Source: Pomphorhynchus laevis (lineage: Eukaryota > Acanthocephala > Palaeacanthocephala > Echinorhynchida > Pomphorhynchidae). From it: 64,000 nt of DNA. This document shows, one piece after another, positions 34,325 to 46,184 of this stretch (positions are counted from its first letter, which is position 1; each line of letters starts with the position of its first letter). The notes under the pieces are model-generated. The model worked only from the letters and a program-made list of their open reading frames with translations. It searched no databases and was not told where the DNA came from. The stretch spans positions 106,652 to 170,651 of the forward strand of contig WNNJ02000780.1 in assembly GCA_012934845.2 (NCBI GenBank), written 5' to 3'. The position numbers were made by a program, and so were the translations under genes.

Positions 34325-35040
34325 GGACTTATTTTTACGTGGCAAATGTGTGCCGACGCACGCTTACATGATCACGAAAAAAAAACAAGAAGCAAACATC
34401 CAAATCATGTGTTGAGAAAGTAGGAACATAGGCGTTATTTGAATGTGATAAAGGAGAGCGTGGTGGACGTCGAGAGGGAGCTTAGCACATGCGAAGGGGC
34501 GGCTACGATGATAGATCGGAAGCTGTACTTTTTGGAGTAATAAAGAATGCCAGCAACGCAGCGATATAGAGGTGGATCGTGTGACGTCTAAGAAAGAGAG
34601 GTTTATGAACAATGGGAAGGCGATAGCGATGAGACGAAACGTTACGAGAAGGCGGAGTAGGATGCGGATGTGGATGATTGGCCAGGAGAGTTTGGCAATA
34701 TATGTAGATGTGTGGTCGAAGCGACGGAGACGAAAGAGCACTCGAACGGCGGAGTTGATTATGCATTGTAGGGGTAGGATGATGGATTTTGGATAATTGG
34801 CCAAAATGCTAAGACAGTAATCGATTTTAGGGAAAAGAAGTGATGAAATAAGGGACATCAAAAACGGAAGTCGATAAGGGCAGATACGGCGGATGTCGCG
34901 GAGAATTAAGTTAGACGATCGGACCTTGTCACGGACAAAGGGTTTAAGGGAAAGATGATCATCGAAATGGAAGCCTAAGAAAGTGAGATTATGTATTATG
35001 GGGATGATCGATGAGGCAAAAGATACAGGAGGAGATATGT
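34325..35040 (-). mobile_element. LINE family C, 3' fragment (minus)
   Basis: The 165-residue frame 34861-34364 encodes the RT C-terminus: LLFPKIDYCLSILANYPKSI, LPLQCIINSAVRVLFRLRRF, then a DVHHALL... end. It matches family C copies at 37360-37640 and 42000-41790. The 3' end (34330-34370) has the family signature: GTGGCAAATGTGTGCCGACG next to CACGCTTACATGA. Upstream it is cut at about 35040. Confidence 0.85.
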
Positions 35041-35119
35041 TACGGATATATGTTATACGACAACCGTTATGAAAAAAATTTTGAGGTGGCCCGGAAGATT
35101 AAGTTAACGTTAGCTGATG

Positions 35120-35520
35120 AAAAAAAGCAAAAGCACGTCTGGACTACGATGTTTCCGCATTCAGATCCATCCTCTCGTCTCTTGTTCCTGCGGATAAGCC
35201 ATCCTTTTTAAACCACATCTCTCCTGTCGCATTTATCAGCCTAAATAAATCTTCTCCATATAATCCTTCCCAGCCCCCTATCCTAAAATTTGTTTTCAAT
35301 AAAACAAAAATCCCAAATCGTTGGGAGAGGACAGAAGACGAATGAGAGCAATGCTTGAAAACAAATTTTAGGATAGGGGGCTGGGAAGGATTAGATGGAG
35401 AAGATTTATTTAGGCTGATGAATGCGACAGGAGAGATGTGGTTTAAAAAGGATGGCTTATCCGCAAGAACAAGAGACGAAAGGATGGATCTGAATGAGGA
35501 AACATCGTAGTCGAGACGTG
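35120..35520. repeat. ~170-bp inverted duplication of a LINE C ORF1 segment
   Basis: Left arm 35120-35300 and right arm about 35354-35520 are reverse complements with only a few differences (for example GGCTGGGAAGGATTAGATGG on the right against CCATATAATCCTTCCCAGCC on the left). The spacer is about 54 bp. Both derive from family C ORF1, matching 44580-44760. The right arm continues into the + strand LINE C copy at 35520. Confidence 0.85.
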
Positions 35521-37920
35521 CTTTCTGTCCTCTCCCAACGATTCAAACTCATGTCCTCTTCAGCCACTCGCATTTCCCAGATCGCACCCCCTCCGAAATC
35601 GCTCAACTCTCATCTGCCCGCATAGAAAAACTCCGTCGCGAGGAAAACGGCAAAACATCTCTCTCCATCCGAGAGATGGAGAGAGATGTTTCTAACCCGA
35701 TCAATCTAGATCTCGCCATTGTATACCGTCCTGGTTTATCAGCTCCTACATCCTTATTTTTACCGAACTCGCCTTCTGTCTCACTGTTCTTTGTCCTCAC
35801 TCCCTTCAATCGTTCTTGGCGACTTCAACATCCGCCTTGAACGCCCCTCTTCCACCGAGTCCATCCGGTTTATCAACATTCTATCCCACTATAACTACAA
35901 ACCCATCTCCACTACCCCCACACATATCCATGGTGGGGTACTCGACATCATCGCTGTCCCCGATCATTTTGCTGCCTACACCACACTGTCCATTTTCGAT
36001 CCTGGCATATTCGATCACTTTCTCGTCACCATTGATCTCGCTCACAACCACATCCCTCCTCACACAGCTACAATCCTACGTCGCTCTTGGAAAAATCTTG
36101 ACCTCTCCCTTCTCCGCTCTGCCTTACTCAAATCGTCTCTATCATTACCCACAATAACATATTCATCTCCTCACGATCTCGCCTTTCTTTTCGCTATGAA
36201 CTCACATCCATGCTCGATCTTCTCTTGCCCTTCAAGCCTCACCCACACCGTCGCTTGCACCGTACCCCATGGTTTGACATCCAATGCCTACTTTCAAAGC
36301 GTCGACTCCGTCATGCTTTTCGATTCTATCACCGCTCTCTCAGACGTGATTTCCGCTCGATCACTCCGTCTTTCCGTGATTCCTATCTTGCTCTTCGCCG
36401 GTCTCATCTCAACCTACTACGTACCAAATGCAACTACTTCTGGCAGCATAAAATCATCACTTCATTCAACTCTAAGACTCTCTAGCATCAATGCTAGAGA
36501 GTCAATTCAATCCTTGCTCGCTCCTCTTCGCCGTGCAACATCAATGCCAATGATTATTCGTCATTTCTCCAGACTAAAGTATCCACGCTGCTCTCTCACA
36601 CCCCAGTCTCCATCCTATCCCACTCTGCCCAGTCTACTCTCATCCTTCCGGAACTCTTTCATCTTCTCCCTGTCTCACCTACAGAAGTATCATCTGTCCT
36701 CATGTCCTTGCCCAACAAAACCTCACCTGCCGATCCCCTGCCCAATCACATATTAAAATCTATATGTTATCGATATCCCTATTTCTCACAACCTTGTTTA
36801 ACTCGTCCATCCGCAGTCGAATCTTCGGTTCACACTAGAAATCCGCAATCGTTCGTCCCCTCCTAAAGAAACTTCTAATTCATCATCCTCCCCTCCCCTA
36901 CCTATTTTTGCAGGGTCCCACAAGGTTCACTCCTAGGTCCCCTGTTTTTTCTCTTCTGCTTGGCGATCTCTCTCCGTTTATCTAACCTTTCTCCTTTAAT
37001 GTCATACAATACGCCGATGACATCCTCATCTATGATCATGCACCCGCACATCGCATACACGATATCTGCATTTCTGCATCCAACTGTATCTCTTCTATCT
37101 ACAAACGTCTCCAATCTCCATCTCGTTCTAAATCCGAAAAGTCCAAAATAATGTGGATCCTCCCCTGTAAACCAAACATATCTCCTTCCACTGTATCTTT
37201 TGCCTCATCGATCATCTCCATAGTACACAATCTCACTTTCTTAGGCTTCCATTTCAATGATCACCTTTCCCTTAAACCTTTCGTCAGTGACAAGGTCCGC
37301 TCGTCTAACTGAATTCTCCGTGACATCCGCCTTATCCGTCTCCTTATCGACTTCCGTTCTTGATGTATCTTCTTTCATCGCTTCTTTTCCCTAAAATCGA
37401 TTACTGTCTTAGCATTTTGGCCAATTATCCAAAATCCATCATCCTACCCCTACAATGCATAATCAACTCCGCCGTTCGAGTGCTCTTTCGTCTCCGTCGC
37501 TTCGACCACACATCCACATATATATTGCCTAACTCTCCTGGCCAATCATCCACATCCGCATCAAACTTCGCCTTCTTCTCGTTACTTTTCGTCGCATCAC
37601 TGTCGGCTCCCCATCGTTCATCAACCTTCCTTTCTTAGACGACACTCGACCCACCTCGATATCGCTGCGTTCCCGTCATACCCTTTTACTCCACGTTCCC
37701 AATTACTCCAACAACTACGGTCTCCGATCCTTCCTAGTCGCCGCCATACTCGCCTGGAATCAACTCCCTCTCGACAAGACTGTCCCGCTCCCTCCTTTAT
37801 CACATTCAAACACCTCCTCCGTTCACACCTTCCTGACATATGATTAACATTTTTGTTATGTTATGGTCATGTAAGCTTGCGCTGGCATACATTTGCCACA
37901 TTAAAATAAATCTTTTTTTA
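35520..37920 (+). mobile_element. LINE family C, copy on + strand, internally deleted
   Basis: It starts in ORF1 (PPSEIAQLSSARIEKLRREE-like segment, 35580-35690), then an abrupt junction joins the endonuclease middle (35719 onward: IVLGDFNIRLERPSSTESIR, HGGVLDIIAVPDHF, FDHFLVTIDL). The linker follows (PWFDIQCLLSKRRLRHAFRF). After KTSPADPLPNH-type sequence at 36715-36860 most RT fingers and palm are missing, and the sequence resumes at VPQGSLLGP (36910) with Y-A-D-D-like QYADDI read across frames near 37010. The RT C-terminus is at 37360-37840. The 3' end at about 37915 has GTAAGCTTGCGCTGGCATAC. Compared with 41405-44870 it lacks several hundred bp. Confidence 0.85.
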
Positions 37921-37974
37921 TACCGGAGAAACTCAATCAAACACAATTTAATTAATTCAATTAAATCTAATCGT

Positions 37975-38620
37975 CAGCCACATTAAAAGGACCGAAACGT
38001 GAAACGTACGTATTGAATCAGTAGCTGATGATGTTTACCAATAATGAAATGTAGTGTACTGCTGTTAACTTATAGACAGGATTAAAGCAACGGGTAGAAT
38101 CGTTAAAAATTTTAATCGTAGCAAGGACTTCACAATTATATTAACTTAAATTAAGGAACCAAACTATATACGACTAGTTTGATAATAGTAATTAATTTCA
38201 AAAATAGGTAGGTTTATAAATTAAAGGTTGACCCTGTATCTACCAACGTTCATTTAATTTTAAATCAGAAATGATTTCAATCTGATCTGTAACAGCAAAA
38301 TAAGCTGTTTATTAAATATATAGTCAATACAGCAAAGGAGTAGATTGATCATCAGCCAGCATTAAAAGTATAGAAAGCCTTAAAACGTGGGCATTGGATT
38401 ACTACCTGATGAGGTCCATCAATACTGAAATGTTGTTTACTGTAAATGAAATGCAAATGCTGTTGGCTTATAGATACCATTAAAGCAACGTTCAGTGTCA
38501 TCAAAAATTTCAACAGTAACAATCTAATTGTCAATTAAGCAGACGAGTAGAGTAATAGGCATCCAACATTAGAAGAATCGAAACGTGAATCGTAGATATT
38601 GGGTTAGTAGTTCCACATCA
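37975..38620. repeat. Three diverged copies of a hammerhead-like repeat unit
   Basis: Units begin near 37974, 38350 and 38552, each with a variant of CAGCCACATTAAAAG, a GAAACGTGAAACGTA-type block, ATTGGATTAGTAG and, in the first two, CTGATGA (38025-38031, 38406-38412). In unit 1 GGACC precedes GAAA, and in unit 2 GGTCC follows CTGATGA; these are complementary. Together they suggest an ancestral hammerhead opened in stem II. No single copy is complete. Confidence 0.45.
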
Positions 38621-38835
38621 TCCTAAAATTAAAAAAAATTATTAATTATTGATTAGAATATACCTAATGCTAGAATTGTACTCAGAAGACCAAAAGATAA
38701 ACGCTATCAAAACGTAAAGACTTAATACAAGTCAAGTCTTTGTATTTTAAGAAATATTATAGATTTAAGTTACCTAGTTAGTTACACCCACTCGATAGTT
38801 ACTTACAACTAGAGATGCTGAAATTTTTATACAGG

Positions 38836-39236
38836 TACGTGAGAGGTTCATATCCTTGGAAATGCTATGTCTATGACATATGTCGAATGATGTGGTAGGT
38901 TATCCCACCGATGTAATCACTAGGCGGGTAGATCAGTTGCGGGGATATAGCAGAGTCTTGTATAAATTTAGATTTGGCAGATTACCAAAAGTGTATAGAC
39001 TCTCAAGGAGAGGAATTAACATGTGGAATTCGTTGCCTGAGGAAGTCGTTGCAGCCCCCAGTTTGAGAACGTTTAAATCACGATGCTACAAATGGATACA
39101 TGAACAATGCCGCCATTCAACACTACCACTGGAATACCCTAATTAGCTACGTTGACTGACCATTTGCTTTTTTATTTTTTTTATTTTGACTCTGCCTGAA
39201 TAGCCTTTTGGTTTTGGTATGTATTGGAATAATAAT
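38836..39236 (+). mobile_element. LINE family A, 3' fragment
   Basis: It is nearly identical to 817-1228 (a handful of differences), encoding MSNDVVGYPTDVITRRVDQL through GINMWNSLPEEVVAAPSLRT and the 3' UTR with TGGTATGTATTGGAATAATA. It is heavily 5'-truncated at 38836. High identity to the copy at the window start implies recent activity. The TA-flanked element at 39238 abuts its 3' end. Confidence 0.92.
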
Positions 39237-39237
39237 A

Positions 39238-41116
39238 AATGTCTTTTTAAGAATATAAATAAGTGACATGTAACTAATTATATAAAAGTTAAGTTCGGAT
39301 GTGATTAATAAAACAATGACCAGGATTCTGAATAAAATTCGTAGCATATTCAATGTATTTGCGAATGAAACTAGGTTCGATCAACGAATAGTAGGATCAA
39401 TGTTACTTCTAGACGATTAGTATAGTAGCGAAGTGATGGAGTACTCGGGGTATGGTAGTAAAGAAGGCATTTCAGACACGTTGCTAAAAAATTTAAGAAT
39501 TTTGCTATTGAACTATAACATTTGCTGTGTAGACCATCTTTATATATTCAGCAGAGGTTATTACTGACTGTTCGCTTCACTTTTTGGATCTAAAACTAGA
39601 TTCACCCATCAGTAGAATGGAACTAAAACACCCATCAGTAGAATGAAATACTCATTGATCGTTTTGGTTGCTTGTGTGACAGTAAAAGAAGACATTTCCG
39701 AGACGCTGCTTATACGTCTGAATTTTTCGCTGTAGAACCAGAACATTTGCTGTGCAGACCATCCTTATCTACTTATCAGAGGTTGTTGCTGACTATCCAT
39801 TTCACTCTTCGGTCCAAAACTGGATTCGGCATGTAGAAGTTAAGTCCGGCTGCGCGAAATGAAACAACGACCAAAATTTTGAATAGAATTCGGATTGTAT
39901 TTAATGAAGTTACCGATTGAAACTGATTTCGATCAACAAACTGCAGGCTCTACGTCACTTCAAGACGACCACTTTAGCATCGAAATGATGGAGTACTCAG
40001 CAACACCCTTTAGTAGAATTAAGTACCCACTTGTCGTTTCGGTTGCATGTATGACAGTAAAATAAAGCATTTCCGACACGTTGCTTAAACGCCTGAGGCT
40101 TTCGCTGTCGAACCAGAACATTTGCTGTGCAGACTATCCTTATATATTCAGCATGGGATGTATCTGACTGTTCGCTTCACTCGGTAGATCTAAAACTGGA
40201 TTCGGCATATAGGAATTAAGTGCGGCTGCGCGGAATAAAACAACGGCCAGGATTCCGAATGGAATTCGTAGAATATTCAATTGAGTTGCTTATTGTAACT
40301 AGCTTGGATCAACAAACTGCAGAATCTACGTCATTTCTAGACGATCACTTTAGCATTGAAATGATGGTGTACACGGCAACACTCATCAGTAGAATGAAAT
40401 ACTCATTGATCGTTTTGGTTGCTTGTGTGACAGTAAAAGAAGACATTTCCGGAACGCTGCTTATACGTTTGAATTTTTCGCTGTAGAACCAGAACATTTG
40501 CTGTGCAGACCATCCTTATCTACTTATCAGAGGTTGTTGCTGACTATTCGCTTCACTCTTTGGTCCAAAATTGGATTCGGCATGTAGAAGTTAAGTCCTG
40601 CTGTGCGAAATGAAACAACGACCAGAATTTTGAATAGAATTCAGAATGTATTTAATGAAGTTACCGATTGAAACTGATTTCGATCAACAAATGCAGGCTC
40701 TACGTCACTTCAAGACGACCACTTTAGCATCAAAATGATGGAGTACTCAGCAACACCCTTTAGTAGAATTAAGTACCCACTTATCGTTTCGGTTGCTTGT
40801 GTGACAGTAAAAGAAGACATTTCCGACACGTTGCTTAAACGTCTGAGGCTTTCGCTGTCGAACCAGAACATTTGATGTGCAGAATATCCTTATCTACTCA
40901 GCATAAGCTGTAGCTGACTGTTCGCATTGGATCCAAAATTGGATTCGGCGTATAGAAGTTAAGTGCGGCTACGCGGAATAAAACAACAGCCAGGATTCCG
41001 AATGGAATTCGTAACAATTAGTAACATTCATTGCAATTGCCGAGATCAAAAGCCTCACTTAATTTCTTTTATATAATTAGTTACATGTCACTTATTAATA
41101 TTCTGACAAAGACATT
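39238..41116. mobile_element. TA-flanked inverted-repeat element filled with ~375-bp tandem repeats
   Basis: The left end (39238 onward: AATGTCTTTTTAAGAATATA, then AAGTGACATGTAACTAATTA) is the inverted complement of the right end (about 41063-41116: TAATTAGTTACATGTCACTT ... AAAGACATT). TIRs are about 50 bp and TA lies on both outer sides (39236-39237, 41117-41118). The interior is about four and a half tandem units of 368-376 bp (AAG-CGG landmarks at 39291, 39842, 40218, 40593, 40961). Units 39842 and 40593 resemble each other more than their neighbours, and so do 40218 and 40961, so the real period may be a ~745-bp dimer. No transposase is present. Confidence 0.85.
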
Positions 41117-41118
41117 TA

Positions 41119-41400
41119 TCCGTTTTAAGAATTTACAGCATCATCTAACATGATGTTAATATTACATCATCTAACATGATAGTCTTTTAACATGATGTTC
41201 ACTGACGTGATGATATCATTAGATAAAACATGTGATACTTGACATAAGTATTAGATTTGACGAGTACCGACTTATTCTCAGTTTATTATTTCCATACTGC
41301 AAAAGATTAAATATTATAACGAACTTACCCGTTGAACAAAGTCAAGTATATTATTAAGTGCACTATTGATTACGGGTAGTTGCATTCCGGAATTTTTAAT
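41119..41400. other. Spacer with short ATGATGTTA repeats
   Basis: CATCTAACATGATGTTAATA-like strings recur three times between 41140 and 41205. No gene is seen. Confidence 0.5.
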
Positions 41401-41404
41401 TTAT

Positions 41405-44400
41405 AAAAAAAACGATTTATTTTAACGTGGCAAATGCGTGCCAGCGCACGCTTACATGACCACAACAAAACAAGACTGTGAATCAGGTGTCGAGAAGGTG
41501 TGAACGGAGGAGGTGTTTGAATGTGATAAAGGAGGGAGCGCGGCGGACGTCGAGAGGAAGTTGATTCCAGGCGAGTGAGGCGGCGACGAGGAAGGATCGG
41601 AGACCGTAGTTGTTGGAGTAATTAGGAACGTGGAGTAAGAGGGTATGACAAGAACGAAGCGATAGCGAGGTGGGGCGAGTATCGTCTAAGAAAATAAGGT
41701 TGATGAACGATGGGGAGCCGACAGCGATGAAACGAAAAGTAACGAGAAGAAGGCGGAGTTTGATGCGGATGTGGATGGTGGGCCAGGAGAGTTAGGCAAG
41801 ATATGTGAACGTGTGGTCGAAGCGACGGAGACGAAAGAGCACTCGAACGGCGGTGTTGATTATTCGTTGTAGGGGTAGGATGATGGATTTTGGAGAATTG
41901 GCGAAAAGGCTAAGGCAGTAATCGATTTTAGGGAAAAGAAGCGATGAAAGAAGAGACATACACGAACGGAAGTCGATAAGGGGGCGGATACTGCGGATGT
42001 CACGGAGAATTAAGTTAGACGAGCGGACCTTGTCACGGACGAAAGGTTTAAGGGAAAGGTAATCATCGAAATGGAAGCCTAAGAAAGTGAGATTGTGGAC
42101 TATAGGGATGATCGATGAGGCAAAAGAAACAATGGGAGGAGATATGTTTGGTTTACGGGGGAGGATCCACATTATTTTGGACTTTTCGGGGTTTAGAACG
42201 AGATGGAGATTGGAGAGACGTTTGTAGATAGAAGAAAGACAGTTGGAGGCAGAAATGCCGATATCGTGTATGCGATGTGCGGGTGCATGAGCATAGATTA
42301 GAATGTCATCGGCGTATTGCATGACCTTAAAGGAGTAAGGTTTGATAAACGGAGATAGATCGCCAAGCAGAAGAGAGAAAAGCATAGGACCTAGGACTGA
42401 ACCTTGTGGGACCCCGCAAAAAATAGGGATGGGAGGATGATGAATTAGAACAGACGCGAAAGGAACGGTCGGATAGGTATGAGGCGAACCATGCTACGGA
42501 GGAGGAAGAAAATCCGTAATCATAACGAAGGCGAGAAAGGAGGACGGAGTGGTCGACAATGTTGAAGGCGGAAGAGAGGTCGAGGGAGATGAGAACACTA
42601 TATAGAGCCTTGTCTCGAGAAATGAGTAAGTCGTTGTACACTTTTATGCATGCGATTTCTGTCGAGTTATTAGAGCGGAAAGCGGATTGGAAAGGAGGGT
42701 ACAGATTGGATGAGGAGAGATAAGCGTTGATTTGTATTAAGATGAGGCGTTCTAAGAGCTTTGAAAGAGTAGGGAGTAGCGAAATGGGGCGATAGCTAGA
42801 AGGAAGGGAGGGGTCGAGCGATTGTTTCTTTTTGAGGGGACGAACGATTGCGGATTTCCAGTGTGAACCGAAGATTCGACTGCGGATGGACGAGTTAAAC
42901 AAGGTTGTGAGAAATGGGGATATCGATAACATATAGATTTTAATATGTGATTGGGCAGGGGATCGGCAGGTGAGGTTTTGTTGGGCAAGGACTTGAGGAC
43001 AGATGATACTTCTGTAGGTGAGACAGGGAGAAGATGAAAGAGTTTCGGAAGGATAAGAGTAGACTGGGCAGAGTGGGATAGGATGGAGACTGGGGTGTGA
43101 GAGAGCAGCGTGGATACTTTAGTCTTGAGAAATGACGAATAATCATTGGCATTGATGTTGCACGGCGAATAGGAGCGAGCAAGGATTGAGTTAAAAGTAT
43201 GCTAGAGAGTCTTAGAGTTGAATGAAGTGATGATTTTATGCTGCCAGAAGGAGTTGCATTTGGTACGTAGTAGGTTGAGATGAGACCGGCGAAGAGCAAG
43301 ATAGGAATCACGGAAAGACGGAGTGATCGAGCGGAAATCACGTCTGAGAGAGCGGTGATAGAATCGAAAAGCATGGCGGAGTCGACGCTTTGAAAGTAGG
43401 CATTGAATGTCAAACCATGGGGTACGGTGCAAGCGACGGTGTGGGTGAGGCTTGAAGGGCAAGAGAAGATCGAGCATGGATGTGAGTTCATAAGCGAAAA
43501 AAAAGGCGAGATCGTGAGGAGATGAATATGTTATTGTGGGTAATGATAGAGACGATTTGAGTAAGGCAGAGCGGAGAAGGGAGAGGTCAAGATTTTTCCA
43601 AGAGCGACGTAGGATTGTAGCTGTGTGAGGAGGGATGTGGTTGTGAGCGAGATCAATGGTGACGAGAAAGTGATCGAATATGCCAGGATCGAAAATGGAC
43701 AGTGTGGTGTAGGCAGCAAAATGATCGGGGACAGCGATGATGTCGAGTACCCCACCATGGATACGTGTGGGGGTAGTGGAGATGGGTTTGTAGTTATAGT
43801 TGGATAGAATGTTGATAAACCGGATGGACTCGGTGGAAGAGGGGCGTTCAAGGCGGATGTTGAAGTCGCCAAGAACGATTGAAGGGAGTGAGGACAAAGA
43901 ACAGTGAGACAGAAGGCGAGTTCGGTAAAAATAAGGATGTAGGAGCTGATAAACCAGGACGGTATACAATGGCGAGGTCTAGAGTGATCGGGTTAGAATA
44001 ACGACAAGTGAGCAACTTAAAAGAGCAAGGACTGACAGGGGGATTGATTTTGCGAAGAGACGCTGGGTGACGCGCGAATGCGACGATGCCGCCATGATTA
44101 GAGGATTTAGAAGGGCATGAGCTGAGGGGGCGGGCGGATTCGACTAGGGAGCAACCGGCAGAGAGCAGACGGCGAATGGAAAGGTCGTCGGAATCTGAGT
44201 GCCAGGATTCGGTGAGGCAGAAGAGATCGATGGATTGCTTGGTGAATACGTTGAGGATAAGATCGGATTTATTGAGAATATATCTAGTGTTGAGGAGACC
44301 GAGGCGGAAACCGTGTGCTGTGTCGAAAGAGTCTAGTGGAGAAGACACATAGGAGAGATGGAGCGCCATCGAATTTTTGGACGGGTGTGGACAACTTGAA

Positions 44401-44870
44401 AATTTCCGTCTATGTTTCGGATGGAGAGTGATGTTTCGCCGTTTTTTTCGCGACGGCGTTTTTCGATGCGGGCTGAAGAGATTTGAGCGATTTCAGAAGG
44501 GGTGCGATCGGGGAAAATTCGAGTGGTTGAAGATGACATGAGTTTGAATCGTTGAGAGAGGACAGAAGACGCGTGAGAGCGATGCTTGAAAACAATTTTT
44601 AGGAGAGGGGGCTGGGAAGGATTAGATTGAGAAGATTTCTTTAGACGGATGAATGCGACAGGAGAAATGTCCTTGAAAATGGATGGTGTATCCGAAGGAA
44701 CAATAGACGAGATGATTGATCTGAAGGCGGAAACATCGTGGTCCAGACGTGCTTGTGGAGATAAGGATTTAGAAGGCGTGATATCGGTAACAATGACGCA
44801 ACGATCGCGAGAAGCAAAGCGCTTCCGTAAAGTAGGACGACTGACGTGAGTAGGTGAGATCACGATAGAA
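41405..44870 (-). mobile_element. LINE family C, most complete copy (CR1/L2-like)
   Basis: Minus-strand order: ORF1 C-terminal half (44863-44333; PPLLKIVFKHRSHASSVLSQ, then DRTPSEIAQ), endonuclease start (44369-43848; LLNTRYILNKSDLIL, LTESWH, GGIVAFARH), endonuclease end (GDFNIRLERPSSTESIRF, FDHFLVTIDL), linker (43491-42940), RT fingers/palm (42932-42327; IVRPLKKKQSLDPSLPSSYR, PISLLPTLSKLLERL, SLDLSSAFNIVDHSVLL) and RT palm/thumb (42385-41792; MQYADDILIYAHAP, LVLNPEKSKIMW). The 3' end (41405-41470) carries the family signature. About five frame changes break it. It is only lightly decayed, so fairly young. N-terminal ORF1 is missing and the 5' edge abuts a microsatellite. Confidence 0.9.
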
Positions 44871-44877
44871 GAGCTGT

Positions 44878-44945
44878 CTATATATAATATATATAATATA
44901 TATTATTTATTTATTATATAAATAATATATAAATTTATATATTTT
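44878..44945. repeat. AT microsatellite at LINE C 5' edge
   Basis: TATATAATATATATAATATA and ATTTATTATATAAATAATAT units mark the junction with LINE C. Confidence 0.8.
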
Positions 44946-46184
44946 AAATTTAAAAGTATTTAAATTTATTAGTACTTACTATAGTACATACATACCCATT
45001 TTAGTTCGTGCATAACTCCTCCGTACTCATTTTCATCACAAAGACTAGTTTTCTAAAATTTCGTCTTTTCTTAATTCTAACCTCATTAGTTTGAGCATTT
45101 ACAAAAGTTGGTAAAGGCTTAAGCTTAGCAAATTCGATTAGGTGCAATCTAAATGAATCGCATTCACCTGAGTCAAATAATATGTGATAATAACATCATG
45201 ATAATAATAGTCTCATTATAATATCATCATGTGATAATAATGTGGTGGTAGTTACACTGTGATTATTTGAGATTTCAAAAAACTTGGATTAGTGAATCCT
45301 TTGCAGATCCGACAACAACTTCAAAATTTATGGCTTGGTGCTATAACTTTTTACTGCACAATAATGCAATTTAAATGTTAGACAAAAAGAGGTAGTTTAC
45401 ATTTTTGAATAAAACAATCTAAGCTGGAGTTGATAATTATAAATGACTTACTTTGTCGGGGTAAATAAGAGATAATCATACTTTTGTATAAATAAGAAAA
45501 CAAAAATTATCCATGTGGAAAACTCATTCTTGCTAACCCTTCTTTGTTGGCGTGGTTCTAGGAGAACGAATGTGTCTTCACGAATATCCTCTGCGCCCGG
45601 GATTTATCTTTACACTTAAAATTCAATGTTATCATATTCACCAAGGTATTCAACATTTGAGTCACCGAATGTAAATCACCATTATATTGTTATCTGCAGC
45701 CCTGCCAGCAATTATCGGTATCAAAATTACTAATGCAATTGCTACCGCTTGTCTGAAAGATTTGCAGGGATTTCGATTCGTAACTCCTCATAGCGCTTAA
45801 CCGTAAAATTAATCACCTTGGTATACATAATTTAATATCCTTCCCGAGTGTTTATGACTACTTTAGAGATATCTTATTTGGCTCAGCGGTAACTATTATA
45901 CATCATTTATGTCTGAACAGTCAGCTCATCTACATTATTGTCTTTCTCGGGTATCATTATACTGTACTTCTATTTCCTTCGTCATATCTATGTCCAGGCT
46001 GTTTGAAAGTTAAATTAATAGAGTTGAGAAAACTTCAGCAATTGTTCTTTAAAGATGACCCTTATATTTGTCAGTAATTGTGAACTAGATATGCTGTTTG
46101 AATCTTATTTCCGTGCACTCCGCACACCTAATACTATTTATATTTTAAAGGCAGGTGTATAAACATGCCTCAAATAATGAAACT
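44946..46184. other. Intergenic DNA, no gene recognised
   Basis: Slightly less AT-rich than other spacers but without a convincing frame, repeat or RNA gene. GTGATAATAA.AT strings recur at 45184-45250. Confidence 0.4.

Noticed and set aside
35881-36063. Open frame antisense to LINE C (also at 43625-43807)
   Set aside because: It is the antisense shadow of the conserved endonuclease region, which is why it is conserved between the two copies.
40220-40486. 88-codon open frame as a gene
   Set aside because: It lies entirely within the ~375-bp tandem repeat and is not kept in the other units.
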